Notes: generated by a model not told the origin, from the sequence alone. A DNA stretch of 64,000 nt from Dolichospermum compactum NIES-806 (GCF_002368115.1 NZ_AP018316.1:642533-706532), one strand, 5' to 3'; shown: positions 55,436 through 64,000, counted from the first letter of the stretch. Made by a program: numbers and translations.

Positions 55436-56392
55436 ATGAAAGGACTTTGGTTAGAAAACAATCAACTACAATTACGCACCAATATTCCCATTCCTGAACC
55501 ACCACCAGGAGAGGCTTTGGTAAGGGTTTTGCGGGCAGGAATTTGTAATACTGACCTAGAATTAATTAAAGGTTATTATCCCTATACTGGCATTATCGGT
55601 CATGAATTTGTTGGTATTGTCGAACAAGGTCCCCAACAGTTAATTAATCAAAGAGTTGTTGGTGAAATTAACGCCGCTTGTGGTGAGTGTCGTTTTTGTC
55701 GTCGTGGACAACCAACACATTGCGAAAATCGCACCGTTTTAGGAATTGTTAACCGTAATGGTGCATTTGCAGAATATTTATCTCTACCTATTGAAAATTT
55801 ACATCTTGTTCCCGAAAATGTATCTACAGCAGCCGCAACTTTTACCGAACCCATAGCCGCAGCCTTGGAAATTCAACAACAAATCCAAATATGTAAAGAT
55901 GACCGAGTATTAGTAGTTGGCGATGGTAAACTAGGACAACTAATAGCCCAAACCTTAGCCTTAACTGGTTGTGAATTATTAGTAGTCGGAAGACACAAAG
56001 ACAAATTAATAAATTTAGCAGCCAAAGGAATTAAAACAGGTTTAGCTGATAGCGTCACCGATAGATATTTTGATATCTCAGTTGATTGTACCGGAAATCC
56101 CGAAGGTTTTAATATTGCTCGTCGAGCTTTACGTCCTCGTGGGACATTAATCTTAAAAAGCACCTATGCGGGAAATCTCAGTTTAGATGCTTCTTCCTTA
56201 GTAGTAGATGAAATTACCTTAATTGGTTCTCGTTGCGGTCCCTTCGTCCCAGCCTTGGAGTTATTAGCCACAGGAAAGATAGATGTTCAATATTTAATTG
56301 ATAGTCATTATTCCCTTGTTCAAGGTTTAGAAGCTTTTGAAAAAGCCAAAACTAAGGGCGTTTTAAAAGTGTTATTGGAAATGAGTTCGTAA
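55436..56392 (+). CDS. zinc-dependent medium-chain alcohol dehydrogenase family protein
   Basis: A 318-aa MDR-family enzyme. The GroES-like half has GICNTDLELIKGYYPY (catalytic Zn Cys), GHEFVGIV (GHE) and ACGECRFCRRGQPTHCENR, the four-Cys structural zinc lobe. The NAD(P) half has VLVVGDGKLGQLIAQTLAL. It is slightly shorter than most family members (about 340). The substrate is unknown. It probably shares a transcript with the IMPase-like gene upstream. Confidence 0.88.
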   Translation: MKGLWLENNQLQLRTNIPIPEPPPGEALVRVLRAGICNTDLELIKGYYPYTGIIGHEFVGIVEQGPQQLINQRVVGEINAACGECRFCRRGQPTHCENRTVLGIVNRNGAFAEYLSLPIENLHLVPENVSTAAATFTEPIAAALEIQQQIQICKDDRVLVVGDGKLGQLIAQTLALTGCELLVVGRHKDKLINLAAKGIKTGLADSVTDRYFDISVDCTGNPEGFNIARRALRPRGTLILKSTYAGNLSLDASSLVVDEITLIGSRCGPFVPALELLATGKIDVQYLIDSHYSLVQGLEAFEKAKTKGVLKVLLEMSS

Positions 56393-56425
56393 TCATGATT
56401 GATAGGATTAAGATATCAACAAATT

Positions 56426-56704
56426 TTAACGCCATACCTGTATCTGCATAATATCAAAATTATAATCATAAGTCCACACTGCTAACTTCATTTCCTCAGA
56501 TAAAATAGCAGTTACAGCATCACAGAGAGTAATTGTCTGATCTGGAAAACAATCTGCTTTTGCTGCTACTGCTATATATTGTTCCTGGGAAGGATTAATA
56601 AAATAAACTGAACCTATACAATCTTGAGCAAATCTAATTACCTGTTCAGTTCCGAGACGGTACAAAAGGAGGTTATATGTTTCCAGATAAACAGGAAATG
56701 GCAC
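56426..56704 (-). pseudogene. N-terminally truncated PIN-domain toxin (VapC-like)
   Basis: 92 codons matching the middle and end of a PIN toxin: VYLETYNLLLYRLGTEQVIR, later TITLCDAVTAILSEEMKLAV and WTYDYNFDIMQIQVWR, which hold the later acidic residues. The N-terminal about 45 residues with the first catalytic Asp are missing, and the frame opens with a GTG without ribosome site. It is joined directly to an antitoxin start (56704-56760), so an internal deletion has removed the antitoxin end and toxin start. Confidence 0.7.
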
Positions 56705-56760
56705 TAAGATTGTAGTGCATTTGCTAATGTATCTGGTAATGTAATATTTAGGGCTTGCAT
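56704..56760 (-). pseudogene. antitoxin N-terminal remnant
   Basis: ATG at 56760 opens a frame MQALNITLPDTLANALQS followed by TAG. This looks like the first strand and helix of a ribbon-helix-helix or AbrB-like antitoxin. It runs out of frame into the truncated PIN toxin, so the pair is the scar of a deleted toxin-antitoxin module. Confidence 0.5.
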
Positions 56761-56890
56761 AGGCTGTTATTGCAAATTATATCTATATTATATTATTGTT
56801 AGCAGCAAATAGTTATCTTTTAATTAAAGATCTCTACCAAAATTTATAGCGGTATGCACTCTTTGTGAGATATATTCAGAAAATCACACA

Positions 56891-56907
56891 GGCGGGGTTT
56901 CCCCGCC
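56891..56907. terminator. GC-rich hairpin after cimA
   Basis: GGCGGGG-TTT-CCCCGCC, a perfect 7-bp stem 25 bp beyond the cimA stop (minus strand). No T-run follows. It is one of the genome's dispersed hairpins and a plausible transcript-end protector. The surrounding 56761-56932 shows nothing else. Confidence 0.5.
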
Positions 56908-56932
56908 CTCGATTGTATTGCTATATCAACCC

Positions 56933-58618
56933 CTAAACCTTCAACGCCTTTTCAGCTTGGAAATGCAGCAATAATCCATATTCCAAACCTTCAACCACAG
57001 CTTGATAAGAAGCCTCCAAAATATTACTAGAAACTCCCACAGTAGTCCATCGTTGTTGACCATTACCCGATTCTACTAAAGCCCGAGTTTTCGCAGATGT
57101 TCCCGTATTTCCGTTGAGAATTCTCACCTTATAATCAGTCAATTCAAAATCAGCAATTTGGGGATAAAAATTCACCAAAGCTTTCCGCAAAGCCGCATCT
57201 AAAGCCGCTACTGGTCCATTACCTTCTGCGGCTTCCAGAATATTTTTACCATTAACAGCCACTTTCACAGTCGCTAAAGAATTAGTAGTTTCCTTCACCT
57301 CCACCAAATCACAATGGACCTGAAAACCTTGAACTTCAAAAAACTGTTGACGACAGGATAAAGCCTCATACATCAAAAGAATAAAACTAGCCTCTGCAGC
57401 TTCAAATTGATAGCCTTCACTCTCCAATTCCTTCATGCGTTGGAGAATTTGTCTAGCTTGGGGATGATCCTTATCTAATTCAATCCCACAGGTTTTAGCT
57501 TTCGCTAAGACATTACTTAAACCAGACTGTTCAGAAATGACAATACGGCGTTGATTTCCTACCAATTCTGGTTGAATATGTTCATAGGTTAAAGGATTAC
57601 GTTCCACCGCAGAGACATGAATCCCACCTTTATGAGCAAAAGCTGAAAGTCCAACAAAAGGTGCGTGTTCGTCAGGTGCGAGATTAACAACCTCGCTCAC
57701 AAACCGACTAGCTTCTGTAAGTTGATTTAGCTGGTGTTCACCGATACAACTATAACCCAATTTTAGTTGTAAATTGGGAATCACAGAACACAGATTGGCA
57801 TTACCGCAACGTTCCCCATAACCGTTAATTGTTCCTTGTACCATCTTAGCTCCAGCCATAACTGCTGCTAAGGCATTAGCAACCGCCATTTCTGAATCAT
57901 TATGAGTGTGAATGCCAATTTGAGGAATAATATCCTGACAACTGACCCCTTCGGGGTTCGTCAGTCGCTCATAGGGGAAACCCCCAAGACCGCGCTGACT
58001 CACAACTGACAACTGACAACTGACCACTGACACAATTTGCGAAACTTCATGAGGTAAAGTCCCCCCATTGGTATCACATAAAACTAACCATTCTGCACCT
58101 GCTGTGACTGCTGCTGTGAGCGTCTGGAGAGCATAATCAGGATTGTGCTTATAACCATCAAACCAGTGTTCAGCATCGTAAATTACCCGTCGTCCTTGAG
58201 AACGCAGATACTGGATGGTGTCACCAATCATGGCTAGATTTTCCTCTAGGCTGGTCTTGAGTCCGGCTGTAACGTGCAAATCCCAGGATTTACCGAAAAT
58301 TGTCACCCAGCGCGTTCCTGCTGCCAAAATCGCTTGCAGCATGGGTTCATCTCCGGCTTTGGTATGAGGACGACGGGTGGAACAAAAGGGGACAACTTCT
58401 GCTTGTTTGAGGGGATTTTCTTGAAGTTGCCAGAAAAATTGGACATCTTTGGGATTTGCTCCCGGCCAACCACCTTCAATGAAAGGAATACCTAATTCAT
58501 CAAGTTTGTGAGCAATGCGTAACTTATCTTCTATGGACACTGACAGTCCTTCACGTTGAGTCCCGTCGCGGAGAGTAGTGTCATAGAGCCAAAGTTGATT
58601 TGAGGGAGTTTTGGTCAT
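56933..58618 (-). CDS. cimA: (R)-citramalate synthase (isopropylmalate synthase family)
   Basis: A 561-aa enzyme of the citramalate/isopropylmalate synthase family, which condenses acetyl-CoA with pyruvate toward isoleucine. The TIM barrel has DTTLRDGTQREG at residues 14-25, LCDTNGGTLPHEVSQIV and IGIHTHNDSEMAVANA (metal His pair). The C-terminal regulatory LeuA-dimer domain spans about 410-555. Between LPHEVSQIV and DIIPQIGIHTH, about 30 extra residues (197-227) are encoded by heptamer and hairpin repeats inserted in frame. Normal family length is about 530, so the frame is kept and the enzyme may still work. Confidence 0.92.
   Translation of the reverse strand: MTKTPSNQLWLYDTTLRDGTQREGLSVSIEDKLRIAHKLDELGIPFIEGGWPGANPKDVQFFWQLQENPLKQAEVVPFCSTRRPHTKAGDEPMLQAILAAGTRWVTIFGKSWDLHVTAGLKTSLEENLAMIGDTIQYLRSQGRRVIYDAEHWFDGYKHNPDYALQTLTAAVTAGAEWLVLCDTNGGTLPHEVSQIVSVVSCQLSVVSQRGLGGFPYERLTNPEGVSCQDIIPQIGIHTHNDSEMAVANALAAVMAGAKMVQGTINGYGERCGNANLCSVIPNLQLKLGYSCIGEHQLNQLTEASRFVSEVVNLAPDEHAPFVGLSAFAHKGGIHVSAVERNPLTYEHIQPELVGNQRRIVISEQSGLSNVLAKAKTCGIELDKDHPQARQILQRMKELESEGYQFEAAEASFILLMYEALSCRQQFFEVQGFQVHCDLVEVKETTNSLATVKVAVNGKNILEAAEGNGPVAALDAALRKALVNFYPQIADFELTDYKVRILNGNTGTSAKTRALVESGNGQQRWTTVGVSSNILEASYQAVVEGLEYGLLLHFQAEKALKV
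57934..58031. repeat. repeat insertion inside cimA
   Basis: About 95 bp made of a CAACTGA heptamer run (58000-58030) and a dispersed element with the ACCCCTTCGGGGTT hairpin and AGGGGAAACCCCC. It is in frame and codes for a stretch beginning SVVSCQLSVVS. The heptamer family is the same as the one before obgE. Confidence 0.85.
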
Positions 58619-59371
58619 AAAAATTTGGTGAACCTTTCGTTCAACACTTACACCTAAGAGACAACTTTGCGGCGATGTGCCAACATACTACAACACGCTA
58701 TTTCGGTAATTTGAATATGCCGATAAAAAAATGCTAATAATGGCTAACATTTTTTCCTGTTTCTCTCTGAAAGTGTTGGCAGTAACAATTCATAAGCTAA
58801 CACGGTCTACCTGACCACTATATGTATCGTAGAAGCTGCGAAAACTTCTATAGGGTAAGGATTTAATGACCATTGTTAATAACTCAATTCTAGTACAGCA
58901 CTGCGTAAATAAACCAACCATTCTCAATCGCCAAAAAGCTTGCTCAATATTACCTTTGACTTTTGACTTTTGACTTTTGACTTCCGCTTTGCGGTACTAG
59001 GCTGTTTTAATGCAAAAGACAACCCAGGGGAATACTACCTAAAATCCTGTTAAATCTGAGTAGGGGGGATTGGCACTTGTGGTACTTATGCAGTTAAGGT
59101 AGAAGGTGAGTAGCCGCAGTAAATTGGCGTAAGTGAACACAGCGTTCCCTGCTTGCCAATTTTCCTGCAAGTTGCTTGGGTTTAGCTTGTCACTTGATTT
59201 GGGATTGACGATTTTGGATTTGGGATTGACTCCACCCTCAAGGACGGATATTATACCAAATTTTTGTAATCTAAAATCTAAAATCTAAAATCTAAAATTC
59301 CTTTTATGGGTTTTGGGATCAAGGTTATCAATTAGTTTGGACACCAGAAGGTTTACAAGGAGAGAAACAAG
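58619..59371. other. 750-bp intergenic stretch with repeats
   Basis: No gene recognised. 58961-58982 holds three TTTTGAC heptamers followed by a GCTTTGCGGTACTA element, and 59268-59297 an AATCTAAA octamer run. The first 340 bp are unique but non-coding in all frames. The segment near 59335-59370 supplies the AAGGAGA ribosome site of the next gene. Confidence 0.55.
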
Positions 59372-59803
59372 ATGGGTAGATGGACACCCTTGATTTTAAT
59401 GGCTGGCGGCGTAGCAATTTTGCTAGGTACGTTACTGGGAATTAATTTTCCTATGGGCGGACAACAAACTGCTAATGTTCCTCAAGGACGGAAAGCATCT
59501 AGTGTTCTCCCGGCTAATATTAATGTTAATAGTGCTGCCAATGGGAAGGATTCAGAAAATATTAGTGGTAATGAGTCAGAAACTTCTAGCAGAAGTAATT
59601 CTGCCAGTGAAAGCCGCCGTACTAGTGTAGCTCAAGGTAATTTTTCTACGGAGACTACTAACAATTCTTCTAATACTACTCAAGAAACGAGTGGTAGTAA
59701 TGACAGTTCCAGTTCTACCAATGAAACTTCCACTACAGAGAGTAACTCAAGTGCTAGTGGTAATGAAGGTCAGAAGAAAGAACCAATTCGGGCTTTGTGG
59801 TAA
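59372..59803 (+). CDS. single-pass membrane protein with Ser/Asn/Thr-rich tail
   Basis: A 143-aa protein with one N-terminal hydrophobic helix (PLILMAGGVAILLGTLLGIN, residues 6-25), then a low-complexity Ser/Asn/Thr/Glu-rich tail of about 105 residues (for example SNSASESRRTS) and a basic end. AAGGAGA lies 9 bp before the ATG. No domain is recognisable; the tail is probably disordered and periplasmic. Function unknown. Confidence 0.65.
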   Translation: MGRWTPLILMAGGVAILLGTLLGINFPMGGQQTANVPQGRKASSVLPANINVNSAANGKDSENISGNESETSSRSNSASESRRTSVAQGNFSTETTNNSSNTTQETSGSNDSSSSTNETSTTESNSSASGNEGQKKEPIRALW

Positions 59804-60131
59804 TTAGGGAAAAATTAAGTCAAAGGTCAAAGGTCAAAATTAAAGAACTAATGACCAATGACCGAAAAATTTTAGATTTTGGATTTTAGATTTTGGATTG
59901 GGAATTTTCGGTACAAGCCCCGCCCCTTCAGGGCGGAATTAATCAAAAATACTCGCTGCGCTGCGTACGCAACGCTTTCGCCAATCTAAAATCCTCAAGC
60001 TCCACACTTGTTTGTTGGAGTCAATCCAAAATCTGTTGACCAATTTTCGCCCTCCTTGTGAGCCATTTATGAGTTATTAGTTATTTACTGATGACTAATG
60101 ATTGGCGCAGTCCCTGCGCCCCTACGGACTA
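59804..60131. repeat. dispersed repeats upstream of thiO-thiG
   Basis: GTCAAAGGTCAAAGGTCAAA units, TTTTAGATTTTGGATT octamers, a CCCGCCCCTTCAGGGCGG hairpin, a GCTGCGCTGCGTACGCAACGC block and, at 60103-60125, GGCGCAG-TCC-CTGCGCC plus CCTACG, the same hairpin that forms the GST C-terminus. No TPP riboswitch motif was found upstream of this thiamin gene. Confidence 0.6.
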
Positions 60132-62090
60132 ATGACTAATGATGTTTTAATTATTGGTGGTGGTATTATCGGGTTGGCTTGCGGTGTTGAACTGCGATTA
60201 CGCGGTGCAAATGTAACTGTACTTTGCCGTGACTTTACTGCCGCAGCCAGCCATGCCGCAGCGGGAATGTTAGCTCCTGATGCGGAAAATATTCCTAATG
60301 AGGCGATGTTGGCTTTATGTAGGCGATCGCGTAATTTATATTTAGACTGGACACAAAAATTAGTACAATTAACTACCGAAAAAGATTTAAATAATACAGG
60401 TTATTGGTCTTGCGGTATCCTCGCACCAGTTTATCAACAAGCAGAAGACACAGGAGACAAAACCGCTTACTGGTTAGATAAAGATGCTATTAACCAATAT
60501 CAACCAGGTTTGGGAACAGATGTGGTTGGTGGCTGGTGGTATCCTGAAGACGGGCAAGTTGATAACCGGGCGTTAATTAAAGTTCTGCGGACTGCGGCTG
60601 ACTCTTTGGGTGTTGTCTTCCAAGATGGAATTACAGTAGAAGCGATTCCTCAACAACAGGGAAAAGTTATTGGTGTACAAACTAATACTGGTTTATTCCG
60701 CGCTGACCATTATCTTGTCGCTGCTGGTGCTTGGGCAAATCAATTTTTACCTTTACCAGTGCGTCCCCGGAAAGGACAAATGCTGAGTTTGCGAGTCCCA
60801 GATTTTCTGACTGAATTACCTTTAACTAGGGTGTTATTTGGTGAAAATATTTACATTGTTCCTCGACGCGATCGCTCTATCATTATTGGTGCAACTAGCG
60901 AAGATGTTGGTTTTGCGGCTGATAATACTCCAGGGGGAATTCAAAGTTTATTACAATCAGCCATTCGCCTATATCCGCAATTAGAGAATTATCCTATTCA
61001 AGAACTGTGGTGGGGATTTCGTCCCGCTACCCCCGATGAATTACCTATTTTGGGTCATAGTCATTGTGATAATTTAACTTTTGCTACTGGTCATTATCGC
61101 AATGGGATTTTACTTGCACCAATTACAGCCACATTAATTGCTGATTTGATTTGCAAACAAAAAGCAGATCCTCTGTTAGCTAATTTTCATTATTCTCGCT
61201 TTTCTGCTGTGTCATCTACTACTACACCAATGTTAATTCACGCGACTCCTGCCACTAACGGAAACCGTCACCCAGAAATATCAGATTTAATTGTTCCCGA
61301 TTCACCATTAATTATTGCGGGAAAAAGCTTTAAATCTCGGTTAATGACGGGAACAGGTAAATATCGTAATATCCAAGAAATGCAGCAAAGTGTCACTGCA
61401 AGCGGTTGTCAAATTGTCACGGTGGCTGTGCGACGGGTACAAACCAACGCCCCAGGACATGAAGGTTTAGCCGAAGCCTTGGATTGGAGTAAAATCTGGA
61501 TGTTACCCAATACTGCCGGCTGTCAAACTGCGGAGGAAGCCATTCGGGTGGCCCGGTTGGGACGAGAAATGGCTAAGTTGTTAGGACAGGAAGATAATAA
61601 TTTTGTCAAATTGGAAGTGATACCTGATGCTAAGTATTTACTACCTGATCCCATTGGCACTTTGCAAGCTGCGGAACAGTTGGTAAGAGAAGGTTTTGCT
61701 GTATTGCCTTATATTAATGCTGATCCTATGTTAGCCAAGCGGTTAGAGGAAGTGGGTTGTGCCACAGTCATGCCTTTAGCTGCCCCGATTGGTTCGGGAC
61801 AAGGGCTAAAAACTACCGCCAATATTCAGATTATTATTGAAAATGCCCATATTCCGGTAGTGGTAGATGCCGGCATTGGTGCGCCCTCTGAGGCTGCTGA
61901 GGCGATGGAATTGGGGGCGGATGCGTTATTAATTAATAGTGCGATCGCCCTAGCTGAAAATGCCCCAGCAATGGCTTATGCGATGAATTTGGCAACTGTA
62001 GCCGGTCGCATGGCTTACTTAGCCGGCAGAATGCCCATGAAAAATTACGCTAGTGCTAGTTCACCTTTGACGGGAACAATTACTGGGTAG
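60132..62090 (+). CDS. thiO-thiG: bifunctional glycine oxidase / thiazole synthase (ThiO-ThiG fusion)
   Basis: A 652-aa fusion for thiamin thiazole synthesis. ThiO (about 1-365): FAD motif VLIIGGGIIGLACGVELRLR, then GWWYPEDGQVDNRALI and RPATPDELPILGHS; it oxidises glycine to dehydroglycine. ThiG (about 395-652): SRLMTGTGKYRN, LEVIPDAKYLLPDP, ATVMPLAAPIGSGQG and VVDAGIGAPSEAAEAMELGA; it builds the thiazole. This fusion is known from cyanobacteria. ATG 60132 is chosen; an upstream TTG frame is repeat-coded. Confidence 0.95.
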   Translation: MTNDVLIIGGGIIGLACGVELRLRGANVTVLCRDFTAAASHAAAGMLAPDAENIPNEAMLALCRRSRNLYLDWTQKLVQLTTEKDLNNTGYWSCGILAPVYQQAEDTGDKTAYWLDKDAINQYQPGLGTDVVGGWWYPEDGQVDNRALIKVLRTAADSLGVVFQDGITVEAIPQQQGKVIGVQTNTGLFRADHYLVAAGAWANQFLPLPVRPRKGQMLSLRVPDFLTELPLTRVLFGENIYIVPRRDRSIIIGATSEDVGFAADNTPGGIQSLLQSAIRLYPQLENYPIQELWWGFRPATPDELPILGHSHCDNLTFATGHYRNGILLAPITATLIADLICKQKADPLLANFHYSRFSAVSSTTTPMLIHATPATNGNRHPEISDLIVPDSPLIIAGKSFKSRLMTGTGKYRNIQEMQQSVTASGCQIVTVAVRRVQTNAPGHEGLAEALDWSKIWMLPNTAGCQTAEEAIRVARLGREMAKLLGQEDNNFVKLEVIPDAKYLLPDPIGTLQAAEQLVREGFAVLPYINADPMLAKRLEEVGCATVMPLAAPIGSGQGLKTTANIQIIIENAHIPVVVDAGIGAPSEAAEAMELGADALLINSAIALAENAPAMAYAMNLATVAGRMAYLAGRMPMKNYASASSPLTGTITG

Positions 62091-62270
62091 TTAATATTTG
62101 GGAGTTAGTCTCTGAAATTTACTGTTATTGCAAGAATTTTTTAAATAATTCTCTGCCAGCCATAGTAGCGAAGTAATTATTTGTTATACTACGACTAATA
62201 AATATAACATAGGATATTTCCTTGCTTATTTGTATTTGTTGTACAAGGCAATATCGAAACTTTATAATCT

Positions 62271-62656
62271 ATGGCTGATAATAGTAAAACCCAACTTGGT
62301 TATTTTATAAATTCTTCACTTTGGCAAGATGCTATTAATCTATTAAATTTCCAAATAAACCAGAAACAGACTTCTTTGATTTTGAAGATGCACTTGACCA
62401 AACAGAAATAGCACATTTAACTGTAGACGAACTGAAAAAAGATCCTGAAATCAACTCTTTATTTACAGAAAGATGGCTACCTAAACCCATAAATTTAGAT
62501 GAATTAAGCAAACTTCCCGAAGGAAATTTAGGTTATATTTATGCTAAAGAAATGAAAGCTAGAGGCTTCGATCCTCATTTCTATAAAAAAGTGCCTGTTG
62601 TTGATGATATTTCTTATATGAAAATGCTGTGGAGAACTACCCATGATATTTATCAG
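62271..62656 (+). pseudogene. Coq4-family gene, frameshifted and cut at the 3' end
   Basis: ATG 62271 opens a frame that breaks near 62345. In the next frame the protein continues TDFFDFEDALDQTEIAHLTV, then LPEGNLGYIYAKEMKARGFD and VVDDISYMKMLWRTTHDIY, the Coq4 signature up to its metal-site HD. Homology ends at about 62656, less than two thirds through the family, and unrelated DNA with the opposite-strand nuclease-like gene follows. In this lineage Coq4-like proteins may relate to quinone or carotenoid pathways. Confidence 0.75.
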
Positions 62657-62999
62657 GAGTTGGATTTCTATTTAAGACAATGCGTGCATAAATTTTGAAT
62701 TCTTTTATTTCAGTCATTAGGTTAGTTAGAGATGAATCTATTTGTCCTATTGCTTTTTTTAAATCATGTCCTTTTAACTCTACAAAAAACGCTGATTTAT
62801 CTTCACAGGACAAGATTAGGTAATCACATCTTTCAGATTCTTTAATTAAGCACCCATCAACCTTAATCTTACAAATTTCTTTACCGTTATTATTGGTGAC
62901 TCTATACTCTTGTTTATTCCCATAATCTTTGACAACTATGGTTTTTCTTGAATCACAAAATTCCTGACATTCACTTTCTCGAAAAAAATCGTTACACAT
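62637..62999 (-). CDS. small PD-(D/E)XK-like protein coupled to an ATPase
   Basis: A 120-aa protein. CDYLILSCEDKSAFFVELKG (about 58-77) followed by KKAIGQIDSSL has the D - ExK - Q spacing of PD-(D/E)XK nucleases (Asp59, Glu74, Lys76, Gln84). The N-terminus has two close Cys-containing segments (SECQEFCDSRK). It starts 2 bp after the ATPase stop, so the pair is surely one operon. Its stop codon lies within coq4-derived DNA, so the C-terminus may be truncated. A nuclease effector of a defence pair is inference. Confidence 0.6.
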   Translation of the reverse strand: MCNDFFRESECQEFCDSRKTIVVKDYGNKQEYRVTNNNGKEICKIKVDGCLIKESERCDYLILSCEDKSAFFVELKGHDLKKAIGQIDSSLTNLMTEIKEFKIYARIVLNRNPTPDKYHG

Positions 63000-63001
63000 A
63001 G

Positions 63002-63908
63002 TTATTCATCCAGATTGAACAAGTCATTAAATTTGTCATTAATTATACTGGATGCACTATCTATTTTTTCCGCTTGAATTAATTTTAGTTCTTCATCAAT
63101 AATTGATTCATAGCCATTTTCTGAGATAAAGTAAGCTGAAATGCGATCAGGATCAATCCAACTTTTACTATATTTTTTTTAATAGTCTTGATAAATCATC
63201 ACCTAGATTTAAAGCGATATCTTTATTTTGAATGAGAGTATTTAAGTCATCAGTAAAGTAAGTTTTTAATAGATTAATTCTCTCTACAAAAGATTTGGTA
63301 AAATAGTCTAATGTATCTGGATTTTTAATTTCTTGAAGTTGATCTGTTAATGTAGACATCAAACTTCTCCCAGCAGGAATAAATACAGATGAGTGCTTTT
63401 CCTCAAATATTTGATCAATACGTGATTTAAAATTTTTAAACTGTAATCTTTTATCTGATTCTATTTCTCGTAATTCTTCTAATGATTTAAATTTATTTTG
63501 TTGTTCTTGAAAAATTATTTTGTAATTTAAAATTTCTGTAATTAGCAGATTTAATTCTTGTTCAAGTGTTGAACTAATTTTGATTTCCAGATTATATGTT
63601 TCCGAACTAGAAACTGTTATATATTTTTTATTTGAATATTGATATTTTACACTAGATCCTTCATGATCCAGTTGAATTTCAAAATATGTGAGAATTTTTC
63701 TGATTATGTAATTTAATGATAATAGATTCTCAAAAGCATTAATATATATATAATTAAGAATTTCATCTTTCAGAGACTTAAATAGGACAATAGATTTACT
63801 AATTGTACTTTTACCACTTGCTTGGGGTCCAATTAACAGCATTATATCCGTAACATCAGCCTCAAATTTTTTCACTGATCCAAAATTTTCTATAGAAATT
63901 CTTTGCAT
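63002..63908 (-). pseudogene. AAA/SMC-like ATPase with frameshift in an A8 run
   Basis: The main frame (63168-63908) encodes 246 aa: ISIENFGSVKKFEADVTDIM, Walker A LIGPQASGKST, a coiled middle (EEQQNKF-type helices) and FIPAGRSLMS, as in AAA15/OLD-like ATPases. It stops after LSRLLKKI. Removing one A from the run at 63173-63180 restores KKYSKSWIDPDRISAYFISE and a further about 35 residues, ending LFNLDE with TAA at 63002, 2 bp before the nuclease-like gene. A full protein of about 302 aa is therefore implied. No Walker B is clear, so the family is tentative. Confidence 0.65.
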
Positions 63909-64000
63909 AATTTTGGTTTACTGTTGATTGAGATTCAGAAATATAAGATAACTATTGACAGTGTAACAAAAATTTTATGCTAAATAATCATGTAACTGAA

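Noticed and set aside
59804..60131. TPP riboswitch upstream of thiO-thiG
   Set aside because: Neither CTGAGA nor an ACCTGATCTGG-like core was found; the region is made of dispersed repeats.
1..64000. tRNA and rRNA genes
   Set aside because: I looked for T-loop (GGTTCRA) and conserved rRNA stretches and found no convincing cloverleaf or rRNA segment, although a reading by eye can miss one.

Overview
The window reads as chromosomal DNA of a filamentous, probably heterocyst-forming cyanobacterium (Nostocales; Anabaena, Dolichospermum, Aphanizomenon or Nostoc-like). The evidence is a photosystem II gene (psbI), many HIP1 octamers (GCGATCGC), cyanobacterium-type glutamate-cysteine ligase, a TerB plus Mo-nitrogenase C-terminal-type protein, a fused thiO-thiG gene, DUF3769 LptD-like and DUF4351 proteins, and abundant heptamer tandem repeats and hairpin repeats typical of this group. 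The genus is an inference.

Layout. 0-7 kb: a 68-bp tandem repeat, then a minus-strand surface-polysaccharide operon (methyltransferase, two nucleotide-sugar epimerases, GtrA-GT2 fusion, large membrane protein). 7-23 kb: mostly core genes (glgB, GST, FtsL-like plus ftsI, gshA, TerB/Mo-nitro_C, obgE, trmJ, SUI1, glgP) with a decayed patch at 17.8-18.7 kb and a frameshifted methyltransferase at 19.4 kb. 23-28.3 kb: a repeat-rich accessory stretch with two diverged copies of a PEP/PFE-CTERM-like locus, one gutted, an acyltransferase and a Rpn/DUF4351 protein. 28.3-40.2 kb: psbI, LptD-like protein, Uma2-like gene with a replaced 5' end, SagB-type oxidoreductase, hydrolase, 4-Cys kinase, a MITE, trpB, a CAP-domain protein and RNase D.

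40.4-54.5 kb is a complete type I-D CRISPR-Cas locus. Its array has 36 repeats and 35 spacers. A leader separates the array from cas2, and the minus-strand operon runs cas3' - cas10d - csc2 - csc1 - cas6 - cas4 - cas1 - cas2. A divergent WYL regulator lies upstream. The cas3'-regulator gap holds an isolated CRISPR-repeat-like element, which I consider the most interesting lead: it could be a crRNA-like regulatory RNA. Two pairs of spacers appear to derive from homologous but diverged protein-coding targets.

54.5-62.1 kb: inositol monophosphatase-like protein, alcohol dehydrogenase-like protein, a toxin-antitoxin remnant, cimA with an in-frame invasion by repeats, a small membrane protein and thiO-thiG. 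62.2-64 kb: a broken coq4-like gene that meets a tightly coupled ATPase + PD-(D/E)XK-like gene pair, a candidate defence module whose ATPase is frameshifted at an A8 run.

The recurring theme is repeat DNA reaching into genes: the C-termini of the GST and the acyltransferase, the inside of cimA, the 5' end of the Uma2-like gene, and three intergenic gaps of the cas operon.
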